Origin: Mycobacterium sp. NS-7484
GTDB lineage: Bacteria; Actinomycetota; Actinomycetes; Mycobacteriales; Mycobacteriaceae
Length of the DNA stretch: 64,000 nt
Direction of reading: 5' to 3'
Assembly: GCF_001953975.1 (NCBI RefSeq)
Contig: NZ_MBEJ01000090.1
Span: 34,465-98,464 of the forward strand
Shown: positions 8,411-17,164 of the stretch, in pieces
Position numbering within the stretch: the stretch's first letter is position 1
Layout of the letters: every line of letters starts with the position of its first letter
The notes under the pieces: model-generated
Database searches by the model: none
What the model was told of the DNA's origin: nothing
Seen by the model: the letters and a program-made list of their open reading frames with translations, nothing else
Translations under genes and position numbers: made by a program

Positions 8411-10690
8411 ATGCAGCAGGACAGCACCGAGATCGAGCAGGACCACCGGCTGGGGCGGATTCGGCTGTTGGACGAACAGCGTGTCAACCTCGACGGGTTC
8501 GCCGAGGCCGACCCGGAACTCGGAATGATCTCGCACCTCTCACCTCACGACCCGGAACCATCCTGGGTGGTGGGGGATGACGGCACGGTGCTCGAGATGG
8601 ACTCCACCCCGGCCGCGGACTTCGACACGATCGACGAGTTCATCGTGCGCTACGCCATCGACCACACCGAGGCGCCCCGGTCGATGGCGATGGCGGAGAC
8701 CGACCTGGCCCGGATGATCGTGGATTCGGCGGTCCCCCGGGAGCAGGTGCTGCGGGTCTGTTCCGGATTGACCCCGGCCAAGATGGCGCGTGTCGTCGCG
8801 ATGCTGCAGCCGGTGGAAATCCAGATGGCGATGATGAAGATGCGTGCCCGCCGGACGCCGGCCAACCAGGCGCACGTCACCAACCGTCTCGACGACCCCT
8901 TGCTGATTGCCGCGGATGCCGCCACCGCTGTGGTGTACGGGTTCCGGGAACTGGAAGCCACCGTCCCGGTGCTCGACGACGCCCCGGCTGTCGCCGTGGG
9001 TCTGCTGATCGGTTCGCAGGTGCCGGCGCCCGGCGCATTGACCCAGTGTTCGGTCGAGGAGGCTCGCGAGCTGGAAATGGGTGTGCGCGGCCTGGTCTCG
9101 TACGCCGAGACGGTTTCGGTGTACGGCACCGAGCAGGTCTTCACCGACGGTGACGACACCCCGTGGTCCAAGGCATTCCTGACGTCGTCCTACGCCTCCC
9201 GCGGCATCAAGATGCGGCTGTCCAGCGGGGCGGGTTCAGAAGTGCTCATGGGACAGGCCGAGCGAAAGTCCATGAACTACCTGGAATCTCGGTGCGTGGC
9301 GCTGGCCAAGGGCATCGGCGCGCAGGGCGTGCAGAACGGCGGTATCGACGGGGCCGGCATCACCGCGTCGGTTCCCGGTGGTGTCCGTGAGCTGATCGCC
9401 GAGAACCTCATGGTGATGCTGCGCGGGCTGGAGTCCTGCAGCGGCAACGACAGTCTGATGTCCGAATCCACGATGCGTCGCACCAGTCGGACGTTGCCGG
9501 TGCTGCTGTCCGGGTCGGATTTCATCTTCTCCGGTTTCGGCTCGATCCCCGCCTACGACAACATGTTCGGCCCGTCCAACTTCAATGCCGCCGATCTCGA
9601 CGACTACCTGGTGCTGCAGCGCGACTGGGGAGTCGACGGGGGATTGCGCCCCGTCGACCCGACCACCCTGGAGTCCATGCGCCGGCTGGCCGCCGAGGCC
9701 ACTCGGGCGGTGTTCGAGTATCTGGGCCTCGCCGACTTCGATGACGCACACGTGGAAGCCGTTGTGGGAGCCGAAGGTTCGAAGGACCTGCCACCGACCG
9801 ACGGGGTGAAGGTGCTCAACGCCGCCCGGATGATCGACCAGTCCGGCCTCACTGTCCTCGATGTCGTCGGCGCGCTGGCCGAGACCGGTTTCAGCGACCT
9901 CGCCGACCGGGTGCTGGGCATGGCCAAGGCCAGGGTCAGCGGCGACTATCTGCAGACCGCGGCCATCTTCGACGAGGAGATGAACGTGCTCTCGGCCTTG
10001 CAGGATCCCAACGACTACCGCGGGCCGGGCACCGGCTACCGGCCGACGGCTGAGCGCCAGGCCCAGATCGATGCGGTGCGCCAGGCCCGGTCGGTGGCCG
10101 ACCTGGTGAAAGAGCAGGCGGCGGCTGCCCAGCCGGACCGGCTCGCACCGATCGGTCCGGCGCGGGTGGGTGACGATCCGCGCGATGTCGTCATCGGCGT
10201 GTCACCGGCGTTCGGCACCAAGCTGTTTCGCACTCTGTCGGGGATGACCATCTACGACGTGCTGGAGCAGATCCTGGCTGGGCTTGAGGAGGAGCAGTGC
10301 GTCCCGCGGCTGGTCCGGATCACCGACAGTATCGACCTGGGTGCCATCGGGAAGTCGGCGGCTCAGCTGTCGGGATCCGGGATCTCGGTCGGGCTGCAGG
10401 CCAAGGGCACCACGCTCATCCACCGGCGCGACCTCACCCCGCTGTCCAACCTCGAATTGCTCAGTGTCGCTCCATTGATCACTCCGGAGATGTACCGGCT
10501 GATCGGGATCAACGCCGGTCGGCACGCCAAAGGGGCGACGCCGGCGCCGATGCGCAATGCCTACACCGACGAGGCGATCACCTCGCGGTACCACACCAAG
10601 GTGGTATCGATGGTCGCCATCGAACGTCGGGAGTCCGCCTGCCGCACCGAAGGCGGCCGGGCCCACATCGAACTGGAGCTCATGCGATGA
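8411..10690 (+). CDS. Coenzyme B12-dependent diol/glycerol dehydratase, fused large and medium subunits
   Basis: A 759-residue fusion: residues 1 to about 550 match the PduC/DhaB large subunit and about 583-759 the PduD medium subunit. It would remove water from a 1,2-diol by an adenosylcobalamin radical mechanism. Relative to Klebsiella PduC numbering plus 12, the metal and substrate ligands Gln153, His155, Glu182, Glu233, Gln308, Asp347 and Ser374 are kept. The two size-limiting positions are changed (Asp313 for Ser301, Ser348 for Gln336). The start at 8411 follows an AGAGAGG; the upstream open frame lacks homology. The stop overlaps the gamma subunit start. Confidence 0.95.
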   Translation: MQQDSTEIEQDHRLGRIRLLDEQRVNLDGFAEADPELGMISHLSPHDPEPSWVVGDDGTVLEMDSTPAADFDTIDEFIVRYAIDHTEAPRSMAMAETDLARMIVDSAVPREQVLRVCSGLTPAKMARVVAMLQPVEIQMAMMKMRARRTPANQAHVTNRLDDPLLIAADAATAVVYGFRELEATVPVLDDAPAVAVGLLIGSQVPAPGALTQCSVEEARELEMGVRGLVSYAETVSVYGTEQVFTDGDDTPWSKAFLTSSYASRGIKMRLSSGAGSEVLMGQAERKSMNYLESRCVALAKGIGAQGVQNGGIDGAGITASVPGGVRELIAENLMVMLRGLESCSGNDSLMSESTMRRTSRTLPVLLSGSDFIFSGFGSIPAYDNMFGPSNFNAADLDDYLVLQRDWGVDGGLRPVDPTTLESMRRLAAEATRAVFEYLGLADFDDAHVEAVVGAEGSKDLPPTDGVKVLNAARMIDQSGLTVLDVVGALAETGFSDLADRVLGMAKARVSGDYLQTAAIFDEEMNVLSALQDPNDYRGPGTGYRPTAERQAQIDAVRQARSVADLVKEQAAAAQPDRLAPIGPARVGDDPRDVVIGVSPAFGTKLFRTLSGMTIYDVLEQILAGLEEEQCVPRLVRITDSIDLGAIGKSAAQLSGSGISVGLQAKGTTLIHRRDLTPLSNLELLSVAPLITPEMYRLIGINAGRHAKGATPAPMRNAYTDEAITSRYHTKVVSMVAIERRESACRTEGGRAHIELELMR

Positions 10691-11046
10691 CCATCTCTTC
10701 ACATTCGGGCCGCGACGTCACCGAGGTCACCGTGGAAGCCGCGCGCAGCGGTGATCTCGTCCTCGACGATGTGCGGATCAGCCGAGAAACCCTGCTGATC
10801 CAGGCCGAGACCGCCGAACGCACCGGATCAGCGCAACTCGGGTTGAACCTGCGGCGCGCGGCCGAGATGACGGCACTCAGCGCCGAGGACATGCTCGCTG
10901 CATACGAGGCGCTGCGGCCCAGACGGTCGACTTTTGCCGAATTGGAGGACCTGGCGGAGCGACTCGCTGCACAGGAGGCACATATCTGTGCCGGATTCGT
11001 GCGGGAGGCCGCGCAGGTCTACCAGCGGCGCGGCTTGCTGCGATGA
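10687..11046 (+). CDS. Diol dehydratase small (gamma) subunit
   Basis: A 119-residue protein starting in an ATGA overlap with the fused large/medium gene. Residues 45-119 carry the PduE core: ETAERTGSAQLGLNLRRAAE, then the YEALRPRRST segment and the helix ending in VYQRRGLL. It is shorter than enteric PduE, mainly at the N-terminus, which in Klebsiella lowers solubility. It completes an (alpha-beta)-gamma enzyme. The reactivase gene follows with another 4-base overlap. Confidence 0.92.
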   Translation: MTISSHSGRDVTEVTVEAARSGDLVLDDVRISRETLLIQAETAERTGSAQLGLNLRRAAEMTALSAEDMLAAYEALRPRRSTFAELEDLAERLAAQEAHICAGFVREAAQVYQRRGLLR

Positions 11047-12629
11047 CAGTCTGGGTCGGTGTCGACATCGGTAACGCCACCACCGAGGTGGTGCTGTGCC
11101 GTGCGGGCGCCGAACTCGACGTGCTGGGCAGTGCGCGGACGCCGACGCGCGGCGGCAAGGGATCCCGGCGGGCGGTCGACGGTGCCGCGCAGCTGGCCCG
11201 CCGGTTGGCCGACAGCCATGGCCTCGTCATCGACCGCGCCGCATTCGCTCCGACCCCGCCGGTGCATTCGGCTGTCGAGCGCGTCAAGTTGGAGACCCGT
11301 CGCACCGGGCGGCTCACCATCGCTACCCGATCGGCGGCGACCACTGCGGGCGATGCCGTCGGCGTCGGCGCTCCGGTACCGGTCGGCCAACTCGCACGCG
11401 TTGCCCGCGAACGCCCGGTCGTCGTGTGCGCGACCGCGGAATGGGGCTACCGCGACGTCGCGAGTGCGGTCAACGCCGCGGTGACCGACGGCCGGAACAT
11501 CGTGGCGGTGCTGACGGCAAACGACGAGGCCGTTCTCGTGTCCAACCGGCTGAACACGGCACTACCGGTGATCGACGATGTCGACGTGCGACCGATATTG
11601 GCGGCGACACTGGTGGCCGTGGAAGTGCGCCAGGGGGTGGCGCCGCTACAGCGGCTCACCGATCCGTTCTGGCTCGCCGACGCATTCGGTCTCCACGACG
11701 GCGAACGCGTCGACGCCCGGATCGTCGCCGACCAGCTGTTCGACAGTGCCTGCGCGGCGGTCGTTCTGGAGAGTCCCGAGCCGGCGAGCCCGATGCCGGA
11801 TCACGGGGTGCTCGAACCAGCCGTCGAGACCGGACAGCGGAGTTCGGCGACGCATGTCGTGCACCTGGCCGATATTGCGGCGCAGGCGAATTCGCGACGC
11901 GGGTCGGTCACGGTCGACAGCCTGGTCATGGCCACCATGGGTGACGACGACACCCCGCCCGCCGATGTCGAGGACCTCGGCGCGGCGCTCGGCGTTACTG
12001 TCACCCGCATCGATTCGGAAGCAGCTGCGGCTCGGCGTGGCGCACTGACCACTCCCGGTGTCTCCGACGACGTTGTGGTGGTGGATGTCGGCGGCGGGAC
12101 CGTGGACGTGGTGGCCGAAGGGTCCCGCGTCGTACTCCCGGGCGCTGGGCAGATGCTCACCACAGCCACCGCCGCCGCCCTCGACATCTCAAGGAGCGCC
12201 GCCGAATACGCGAAACGCGCGGAGGCGGTCACCGCGGTCACCGTCCAACTCGTCGAGGATGAGCACGGTCGCCGTCACTTCCTCGACAAGCCCCTCAACG
12301 GTCGCTGTACCGGGTGGTTGCTCACCTCGGCACCCAGTGGCCTGCTTCCGTTCACGTCGCAGATGTCCGGAACAGAATGGCGCAGTTGGCGATTGGCCGC
12401 CAAGCGCATGATCATCGGCGGCAACGTGATGAGAGGGATCGAACAGGTTCGTCCCGACGCCACCGAAGTGCTGCTGGTCGGTGGGGGAGCCAGTGACGAC
12501 GAACTCGTCCGTGCGGTCAGCGAGCAACTCGGACACCATGTCAGCGTCGGGCGCGGTAATGTCGCCGGCCGGCTCGGACATCGCTTTGCGGTGGCCTACG
12601 GGCTGGTCGTGGCTGCGGTGGCGGGTTAG
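11043..12629 (+). CDS. Diol dehydratase reactivating factor, large subunit (DdrA/PduG-like)
   Basis: A 528-residue Hsp70-like ATPase that releases inactivated cobalamin from the dehydratase. N-terminal WVGVDIGNATTEVVL is the phosphate-1 loop, and VVVDVGGGTVDVV near residue 340 the phosphate-2 loop. It is about 80 residues shorter than the enteric proteins. In those systems a small DdrB/PduH subunit is needed for the swap with the dehydratase; none is found beside it, and the operon ends 35 bases before the convergent MPT63-like gene. Confidence 0.92.
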   Translation: MTVWVGVDIGNATTEVVLCRAGAELDVLGSARTPTRGGKGSRRAVDGAAQLARRLADSHGLVIDRAAFAPTPPVHSAVERVKLETRRTGRLTIATRSAATTAGDAVGVGAPVPVGQLARVARERPVVVCATAEWGYRDVASAVNAAVTDGRNIVAVLTANDEAVLVSNRLNTALPVIDDVDVRPILAATLVAVEVRQGVAPLQRLTDPFWLADAFGLHDGERVDARIVADQLFDSACAAVVLESPEPASPMPDHGVLEPAVETGQRSSATHVVHLADIAAQANSRRGSVTVDSLVMATMGDDDTPPADVEDLGAALGVTVTRIDSEAAAARRGALTTPGVSDDVVVVDVGGGTVDVVAEGSRVVLPGAGQMLTTATAAALDISRSAAEYAKRAEAVTAVTVQLVEDEHGRRHFLDKPLNGRCTGWLLTSAPSGLLPFTSQMSGTEWRSWRLAAKRMIIGGNVMRGIEQVRPDATEVLLVGGGASDDELVRAVSEQLGHHVSVGRGNVAGRLGHRFAVAYGLVVAAVAG

Positions 12630-12663
12630 GAGTGGCTGCCGTGGCGGCGGGTCAGGCAGGGCG

Positions 12664-13119
12664 TCAGTGCGTCCAGACGACCTTGTCAGTGCCTCCAGCG
12701 TCGCGGTAGACAACGCTGTCCGGTGCAGTGCCGCTGCGGACGTCGAAGTAGATCCGTCCGGATGTCTGGGTTCCCGGCGCGATCGGTTGATTCGGCAGCC
12801 CGTCGGTCTGGTTGCCCTTCATGTTTGCGTAGGTGGAGCTGTTGACTGCCCGAGCGTTGAAATCGGCGATGTTGGGGGTCGGCGAGCCGCTCACCGCTTG
12901 GGCCGTGACATCGGAGTACCAGATGCCGTCGTTGTGACCACTGGGTTGCAAGTTGCTCACGGTGTAATCGATGGCGCCACCGGGGCTCGGAATCTCCGCC
13001 GTCTGGCCGAACTGCACGGTCTCCGGGTCGGCCAACGCCGGGGTTGCCGTCAAGATCCCGGCCGCCGCGATCCCAGCCGCAGCTGCCGTCGTTTTCCACG
13101 CGATCTGCGAGAACGTCAT
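12664..13119 (-). CDS. MPT63 family secreted protein
   Basis: A 151-residue secreted protein. A Sec signal peptide ends at TPALA-DPE near residue 30, and the mature part resembles the small immunoglobulin-like mycobacterial antigen MPT63 (TVSNLQPSG, then the IYFDVRSG and VVW ending). The start at 13119 follows GGAGGAG; the open frame to 13173 has no ribosome site. The function of this family is unknown. It is convergent with the reactivase gene. Confidence 0.88.
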   Translation of the reverse strand: MTFSQIAWKTTAAAAGIAAAGILTATPALADPETVQFGQTAEIPSPGGAIDYTVSNLQPSGHNDGIWYSDVTAQAVSGSPTPNIADFNARAVNSSTYANMKGNQTDGLPNQPIAPGTQTSGRIYFDVRSGTAPDSVVYRDAGGTDKVVWTH

Positions 13120-13230
13120 GGTGGGCTCCTCCGCTGATTTCCGGTGTGCAGGCGTCATTGCCCGCAATTCCACTCAGGCGTATCCACCCGTGGGGGTTTG
13201 AAACCTCTTCCGGTTGATCGACTCGGGCAG

Positions 13231-14091
13231 CTACTGGCCGGTGAGGTCGGTCAACCGCGTTTCTGCCTGGGCCAACGCCGCTTCGGCAGCTCGCACCCGG
13301 TCCCGCAGCCGGTCTGCGGCCCGTTGCGCACGGTTGAGTTGCGCATCGGCGGCCTCGAGGTCGTGCTCGGCCCCAGCGAGGGTCTCGAGCAATTTCTCAT
13401 AGCGCCGGCGTGCGGTGGCGACCGTGGTCCGGTGGTCGTCCACCGTGGCAAGGGCCTCGTCGTGGGCGGCACGTGCCTCGGTCAGTTCGGACGCCGCGGC
13501 GTCGCGGTGCTGACGGGCCTCTGGGAGGCCGGCGTCATCCGGGTGTGGTTGGTCCTTCGTCGACGGCGGCGAGGTCGCCCGCGACCCGGTATCGGACCGG
13601 GCCGGTGTGCTCACCGCGGACGACGCTCCGAAGTCACCGAACCCGGACCACTCTTCGGCCTTGGAGAGCCGACCCAGCCGCGTGGCGACATCCGGATCGG
13701 CTATCGCCGCCTGCAGCGTGCCGGTGACGTCGTCGCGTAACGCCGCTGTGGGATCGGGTAATCCGGCGCCTGTGAACCCGGCGCGAGCCAGGTCCTGCAC
13801 CAGTTGGCGCTGTGTGGCCGACAATTCGCGGATACGGTGTCCGTCCATGTCTGCGTGGGCACCGCGCAGTGCTTCGTGAAGGTCGGTCAGTCGGGGCCGG
13901 ACGCTGGGATCGGTCAGCACGAGAAGGTTCACCACCCACGCGGCTGTCGTCGGTCGGCGAGCTGCGGCGATCACCTTGGCACCCTCGGCATCTCCGCGCT
14001 TGCGCGCCGCCGACGCCAGTTCTTTGCGTCGCGCGGTGAACTCCTCCGGCCGTGTGGCATAGAGCGAGTCGAGGTCCTCGTCGACGCTCAC
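13231..14091 (-). CDS. Conserved actinobacterial coiled-coil protein
   Basis: About 286 residues with no recognised catalytic domain. The N-terminal 110 residues are a conserved globular part (DLDSLYATRPEEFTARRKEL and RRPTTAAWVVNLLV). After a polar linker the last 110 residues are a long heptad-rich helix high in Ala, Arg, Glu and Asp. The GTG at 14091 is chosen because homology begins there and GAGG lies just upstream; the frame is open to 14160. The role is unknown. Confidence 0.8.
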   Translation of the reverse strand: MSVDEDLDSLYATRPEEFTARRKELASAARKRGDAEGAKVIAAARRPTTAAWVVNLLVLTDPSVRPRLTDLHEALRGAHADMDGHRIRELSATQRQLVQDLARAGFTGAGLPDPTAALRDDVTGTLQAAIADPDVATRLGRLSKAEEWSGFGDFGASSAVSTPARSDTGSRATSPPSTKDQPHPDDAGLPEARQHRDAAASELTEARAAHDEALATVDDHRTTVATARRRYEKLLETLAGAEHDLEAADAQLNRAQRAADRLRDRVRAAEAALAQAETRLTDLTGQ

Positions 14092-14225
14092 CGCAACCTC
14101 GGAGCCAGGCAATGCCGCCGGCGTTGCGCCGAGCATTTCAGAACGATGTCGGTTGAGCAAAGGTACTGCAGCCTACTTGCGATGCGAAGGCCCATACTTC
14201 CTCCTCAGCTTTACCGTTGCCTGCC

Positions 14226-14654
14226 ATGGCCGCAACTAACCGCTCCGTGAGGCGCTGGCGTACAGCGCTTCACGTGATTGTCTCCGCAATGGTTGTTGTG
14301 TTGGTCGGATTGGCCATCCCGCCAGTCGCTCGTGCGGCCGCGGCGACGGCGACGTTGACGGTGACATCGACGTGGCAGACGGGGTTCATCGCCCGCTTCA
14401 CCATCACCAACTTGAGCGCGGCACCACTGGCGGACTGGCAGCTCGAATTCGACCTGCCGGCGGGAGAATCCGTCTCGCACACGTGGAGTAGCACACTTGC
14501 GCAATATGGCACGCACTATGTGCTCCGACCTGCGAATTGGAACCGGATCATCCCACCCGGCGGTACGGCCACAGGTGGGATGAGGGGAGTGTTGAGCGGT
14601 TCGTACGTACCACCGTTGAATTGCGTTCTCAACCGGCAGTTTTTGTGCAGCTGA
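14226..14654 (+). CDS. Secreted carbohydrate-binding module family 2 (CBM2) protein
   Basis: A 142-residue protein: a signal peptide with a basic start and long hydrophobic core ends near PPVARA-AAA at residue 37, and the rest is a single CBM2 domain. The domain has the expected spaced Trp residues (TSTWQTGF, LADWQLEF, SHTWSST, PANWNRI) and an NPxGG-like PPGGTATGG turn. No catalytic domain is attached. Length and layout resemble the lone CBM2 protein Rv1987 of M. tuberculosis. The ATG at 14226 has no clear ribosome site. It should bind cellulose or chitin outside the cell. Confidence 0.85.
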   Translation: MAATNRSVRRWRTALHVIVSAMVVVLVGLAIPPVARAAAATATLTVTSTWQTGFIARFTITNLSAAPLADWQLEFDLPAGESVSHTWSSTLAQYGTHYVLRPANWNRIIPPGGTATGGMRGVLSGSYVPPLNCVLNRQFLCS

Positions 14655-14768
14655 CGAACCCCGTACCCAAACTTGACCGCTACCAGCCTCGCGAATTCGG
14701 TTATAGTCCCGCCGAGGCGAGGTTCAGGCGCAATTCGACGCCCGACGAACAGACGCGAGAGGAAACCC

Positions 14769-15377
14769 GTGAGTACGACCGCATTTCGCCCCACGGCAGT
14801 CGTCGGCCTGGCGGCCGTCGCGCTGATCGTCGTGGGCTGCAGCAATGACAACAACGTCGGCTCCTCGGTGTCGCCCCAGGTCGGGTTGATCTCCACCTCC
14901 ACGGTTGACACCCCGGCGCAGGCCGCCGACGTGACGCTGATCGGGGAGCGGGACGTCGAGGTGACGCTGACCGGGCCGATCGCTGCCAAATACTCGTCGG
15001 CGACAGAGAGTCAGCGGGATGCTCTGGGCAAACCGCTCACCGGTGATCGCAACGCAGGTGCGCGCGAGAGCGGCGTGCTGTTCCAGCAATTCCAGGGCGG
15101 CGTGATCACCGCCAAGAATGACGACGCCGGCACGCCTGCCTACATCACCTGGGGCAAGATCCGGGAGGCCTGGAATGTCCCCCGCGATTCCGACGGCGTG
15201 CCTGCGATCACCGGCGAGAACGGCTCAGTGGGCCCGCTGGGCGCCCCCACCAGTGACGAAACGCCGGACGGCGATCTGCTCGTGGAGACGTTCGAGCACG
15301 GCAAGATCGCGTACAACACGAAGACCCGTCAGGTCGAGGTGACGATCAACGACAAGGTCGTGCCTTCTGGGTTGTAA
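14769..15377 (+). CDS. LGFP-repeat-like lipoprotein
   Basis: A 202-residue lipoprotein. The signal peptide ends in the lipobox ALIVVGC, with the acylated Cys near residue 23. The C-terminal half holds LGFP-type repeats (GKPLTGDR, GVLFQQFQGGVITAK, then GPLGAPTSDE and ETFEHGKIAYN), which in corynebacterial proteins bind the cell wall. The start is GTG at 14769, preceded by AGAGGAAA; the frame upstream is open but not conserved. It probably sits on the outer face of the membrane. Confidence 0.85.
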   Translation: MSTTAFRPTAVVGLAAVALIVVGCSNDNNVGSSVSPQVGLISTSTVDTPAQAADVTLIGERDVEVTLTGPIAAKYSSATESQRDALGKPLTGDRNAGARESGVLFQQFQGGVITAKNDDAGTPAYITWGKIREAWNVPRDSDGVPAITGENGSVGPLGAPTSDETPDGDLLVETFEHGKIAYNTKTRQVEVTINDKVVPSGL

Positions 15378-15407
15378 ACACCCGAGGGACTGTCAAACGC
15401 TTCCGGA

Positions 15408-15974
15408 TCAGTCGCGCTTGGCCTCGTAGCGCAGCAGCACAGTGCCACCGGGAAAAGTACGGTTCTCCAGCAGTCGCAGCGAGATCCACGACGGCAGTGT
15501 CGGGAAGAACGGTGTGCCGCCGCCCACGGCGGTCGGTGCGATCACGATCCGGTATTCATCCACCAGTCCGGCCTGCACGATCGGGGCGGCCAGGGTCGCG
15601 CCGGCCACCTCCAGCCTGCCGTCGGTTTCGGCCTTCAGCTTCGCGACCAACTCGACCGGATCGCCGCGTTCCAGTCGGGCGTTCCCCTCGACGGATCCGA
15701 GCGTGCGTGAGAACACGACCTTGGGCATGTCGCGCCAGATTCGAGCGAAATCTACGATCAGCGGGGTGGCGTCCGGGTCCTGATCGGCGGTCGGCCAATA
15801 CGCCGACATCAGTTCGTAGAGTCGCCGGCCGTAGAACGCGCACGCGGTCTCCCGCTCGAAGTCGTTCCAGTACTGGTGCAGTTCGTCGCTCGGTTCCGAC
15901 CATTCGAGGTTGCCTTGTGCATCGGCGATGTACCCGTCCACCGAGACGTTGAAGCCATAGATGAGTCTGCCCAT
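15408..15974 (-). CDS. Dihydrofolate reductase-like (RibD C-terminal domain) protein
   Basis: A 188-residue dihydrofolate-reductase-fold protein. The start MGRLIYGFNVSVDGYIAD, the WR(D)MPKVVFSRTL block and the VAGATLAAPIVQAGLVDEYRI segment match the RibD C-terminal/YyaP family rather than true FolA. The longer open frame upstream is not similar to anything and lies over the arsenite transporter on the other frame, so ATG 15974 is used. Substrate unknown; NADPH is the likely cofactor. Confidence 0.87.
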   Translation of the reverse strand: MGRLIYGFNVSVDGYIADAQGNLEWSEPSDELHQYWNDFERETACAFYGRRLYELMSAYWPTADQDPDATPLIVDFARIWRDMPKVVFSRTLGSVEGNARLERGDPVELVAKLKAETDGRLEVAGATLAAPIVQAGLVDEYRIVIAPTAVGGGTPFFPTLPSWISLRLLENRTFPGGTVLLRYEAKRD

Positions 15975-16042
15975 GCAGAGCAGACTGCACTCGGGTATGA
16001 AACTCATCGCGGATACTCGCCACCGAGGCGCGTCGCGTCGGC

Positions 16043-17164
16043 TCAGCGCCGCAGGGTCTCGGTGCGATGGCGGAACCGTTTGCGCAGTGCCAGCGAGACG
16101 TAGACCAGGGCGACCAGGACGGGCACTTCGATGAGCGGTCCGACGACACCGGCCAGGGCTTGGCCGGAGGTGGCGCCGTAGGTGGCGATGGCCACGGCGA
16201 TGGCGAGTTCGAAGTTGTTCCCTGCGGCGGTGAAGGCCAGGGTAGTGGTGCGTTCGTAGCCCAGATCGAGCACGCTGCCGAGTACGTAGCCGCCGCCCCA
16301 CATGATCGCGAAATACGCCAGCAGGGGCAGCGCGATGCGCGTGACGTCCCACGGTTGGTGCGTGATCTGATCGCCTTGCAGCGCAAAGAGAATCACGATG
16401 GTGAACAGCAGGCCGTAGAGCGCCCACGGCCCGATCCGTGGCAGGAACTTGGCCTCGTACCAGTCGCGGCCCTTGGTCTTTTCTCCGAACCGGCGCGAGA
16501 GGTACCCGGCGGCCAGGGGGATGCCGAGGAAGATGAGCACCGATTTGGCGATCTGCCACGGTGAGGCCGAGATGGTGGTCTGCTCCAGGCCGAGCCACCC
16601 GGGCAGCACGGACAGATAGAACCAGCCCAACACGGCGAACATGACGACCTGGAAGATCGAGTTGAGGGCGACCAGGACAGCGGCGGCTTCGCGGTCACCG
16701 CAGGCCAGGTCGTTCCAGATGATGACCATGGCGATGCAGCGGGCGAGCCCGACGATGATCAGGCCGGTGCGGTATTCGGGTAGATCCGGCAACAACAGCC
16801 AGGCCAGGACGAACATCAACGCCGGGCCCAATACCCAGTTCAGCAACAACGACGCGAGCAGCAGCTTGCGGTCACCGGTGACGGTGTCCAGGCGGTCATA
16901 GCGAACCTTGGCCAGGACCGGGTACATCATGATCAACAAGCCCAGGGCAATCGGCAGTGAAATCCCGTCGATCTGAACCGTTTCCAGGGCGGTGTTCAGG
17001 CCGGGTATCCAGCGGCCCAGCAGCAGCCCGGCAACCATCGCCGCACCGATCCAGACCGGCAGGAACCGATCCAGGGTGGACAGCTTGCCGACCACTGGCG
17101 ACGCAGTGGTGGTGTTTGTCATGTCGACGCCCCAGCGGTCGGATCGGGTGATATCGACATACAT
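16043..17164 (-). CDS. acr3: Acr3-type arsenite efflux transporter
   Basis: A 373-residue membrane protein with 10 hydrophobic segments. It carries the Acr3 signatures LGLARCIAMVIIW (with the conserved Cys) and FTAAGNNFELAIAVA. It exports As(III), driven by the proton gradient. The ATG at 17164 shares one base with the stop of the ArsI/CadI gene, a coupled start; ATG 17122 (MTNTTTASPVVGK) is an alternative nearer to where homology starts. No arsenate reductase gene is attached. Confidence 0.93.
   Translation of the reverse strand: MYVDITRSDRWGVDMTNTTTASPVVGKLSTLDRFLPVWIGAAMVAGLLLGRWIPGLNTALETVQIDGISLPIALGLLIMMYPVLAKVRYDRLDTVTGDRKLLLASLLLNWVLGPALMFVLAWLLLPDLPEYRTGLIIVGLARCIAMVIIWNDLACGDREAAAVLVALNSIFQVVMFAVLGWFYLSVLPGWLGLEQTTISASPWQIAKSVLIFLGIPLAAGYLSRRFGEKTKGRDWYEAKFLPRIGPWALYGLLFTIVILFALQGDQITHQPWDVTRIALPLLAYFAIMWGGGYVLGSVLDLGYERTTTLAFTAAGNNFELAIAVAIATYGATSGQALAGVVGPLIEVPVLVALVYVSLALRKRFRHRTETLRR

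Noticed and set aside
16044..16598. N-terminal extension of the DHFR-like frame
   Set aside because: It overlaps the Acr3 gene on the same strand in another frame and shows no homology; ATG 15974 starts the fold.
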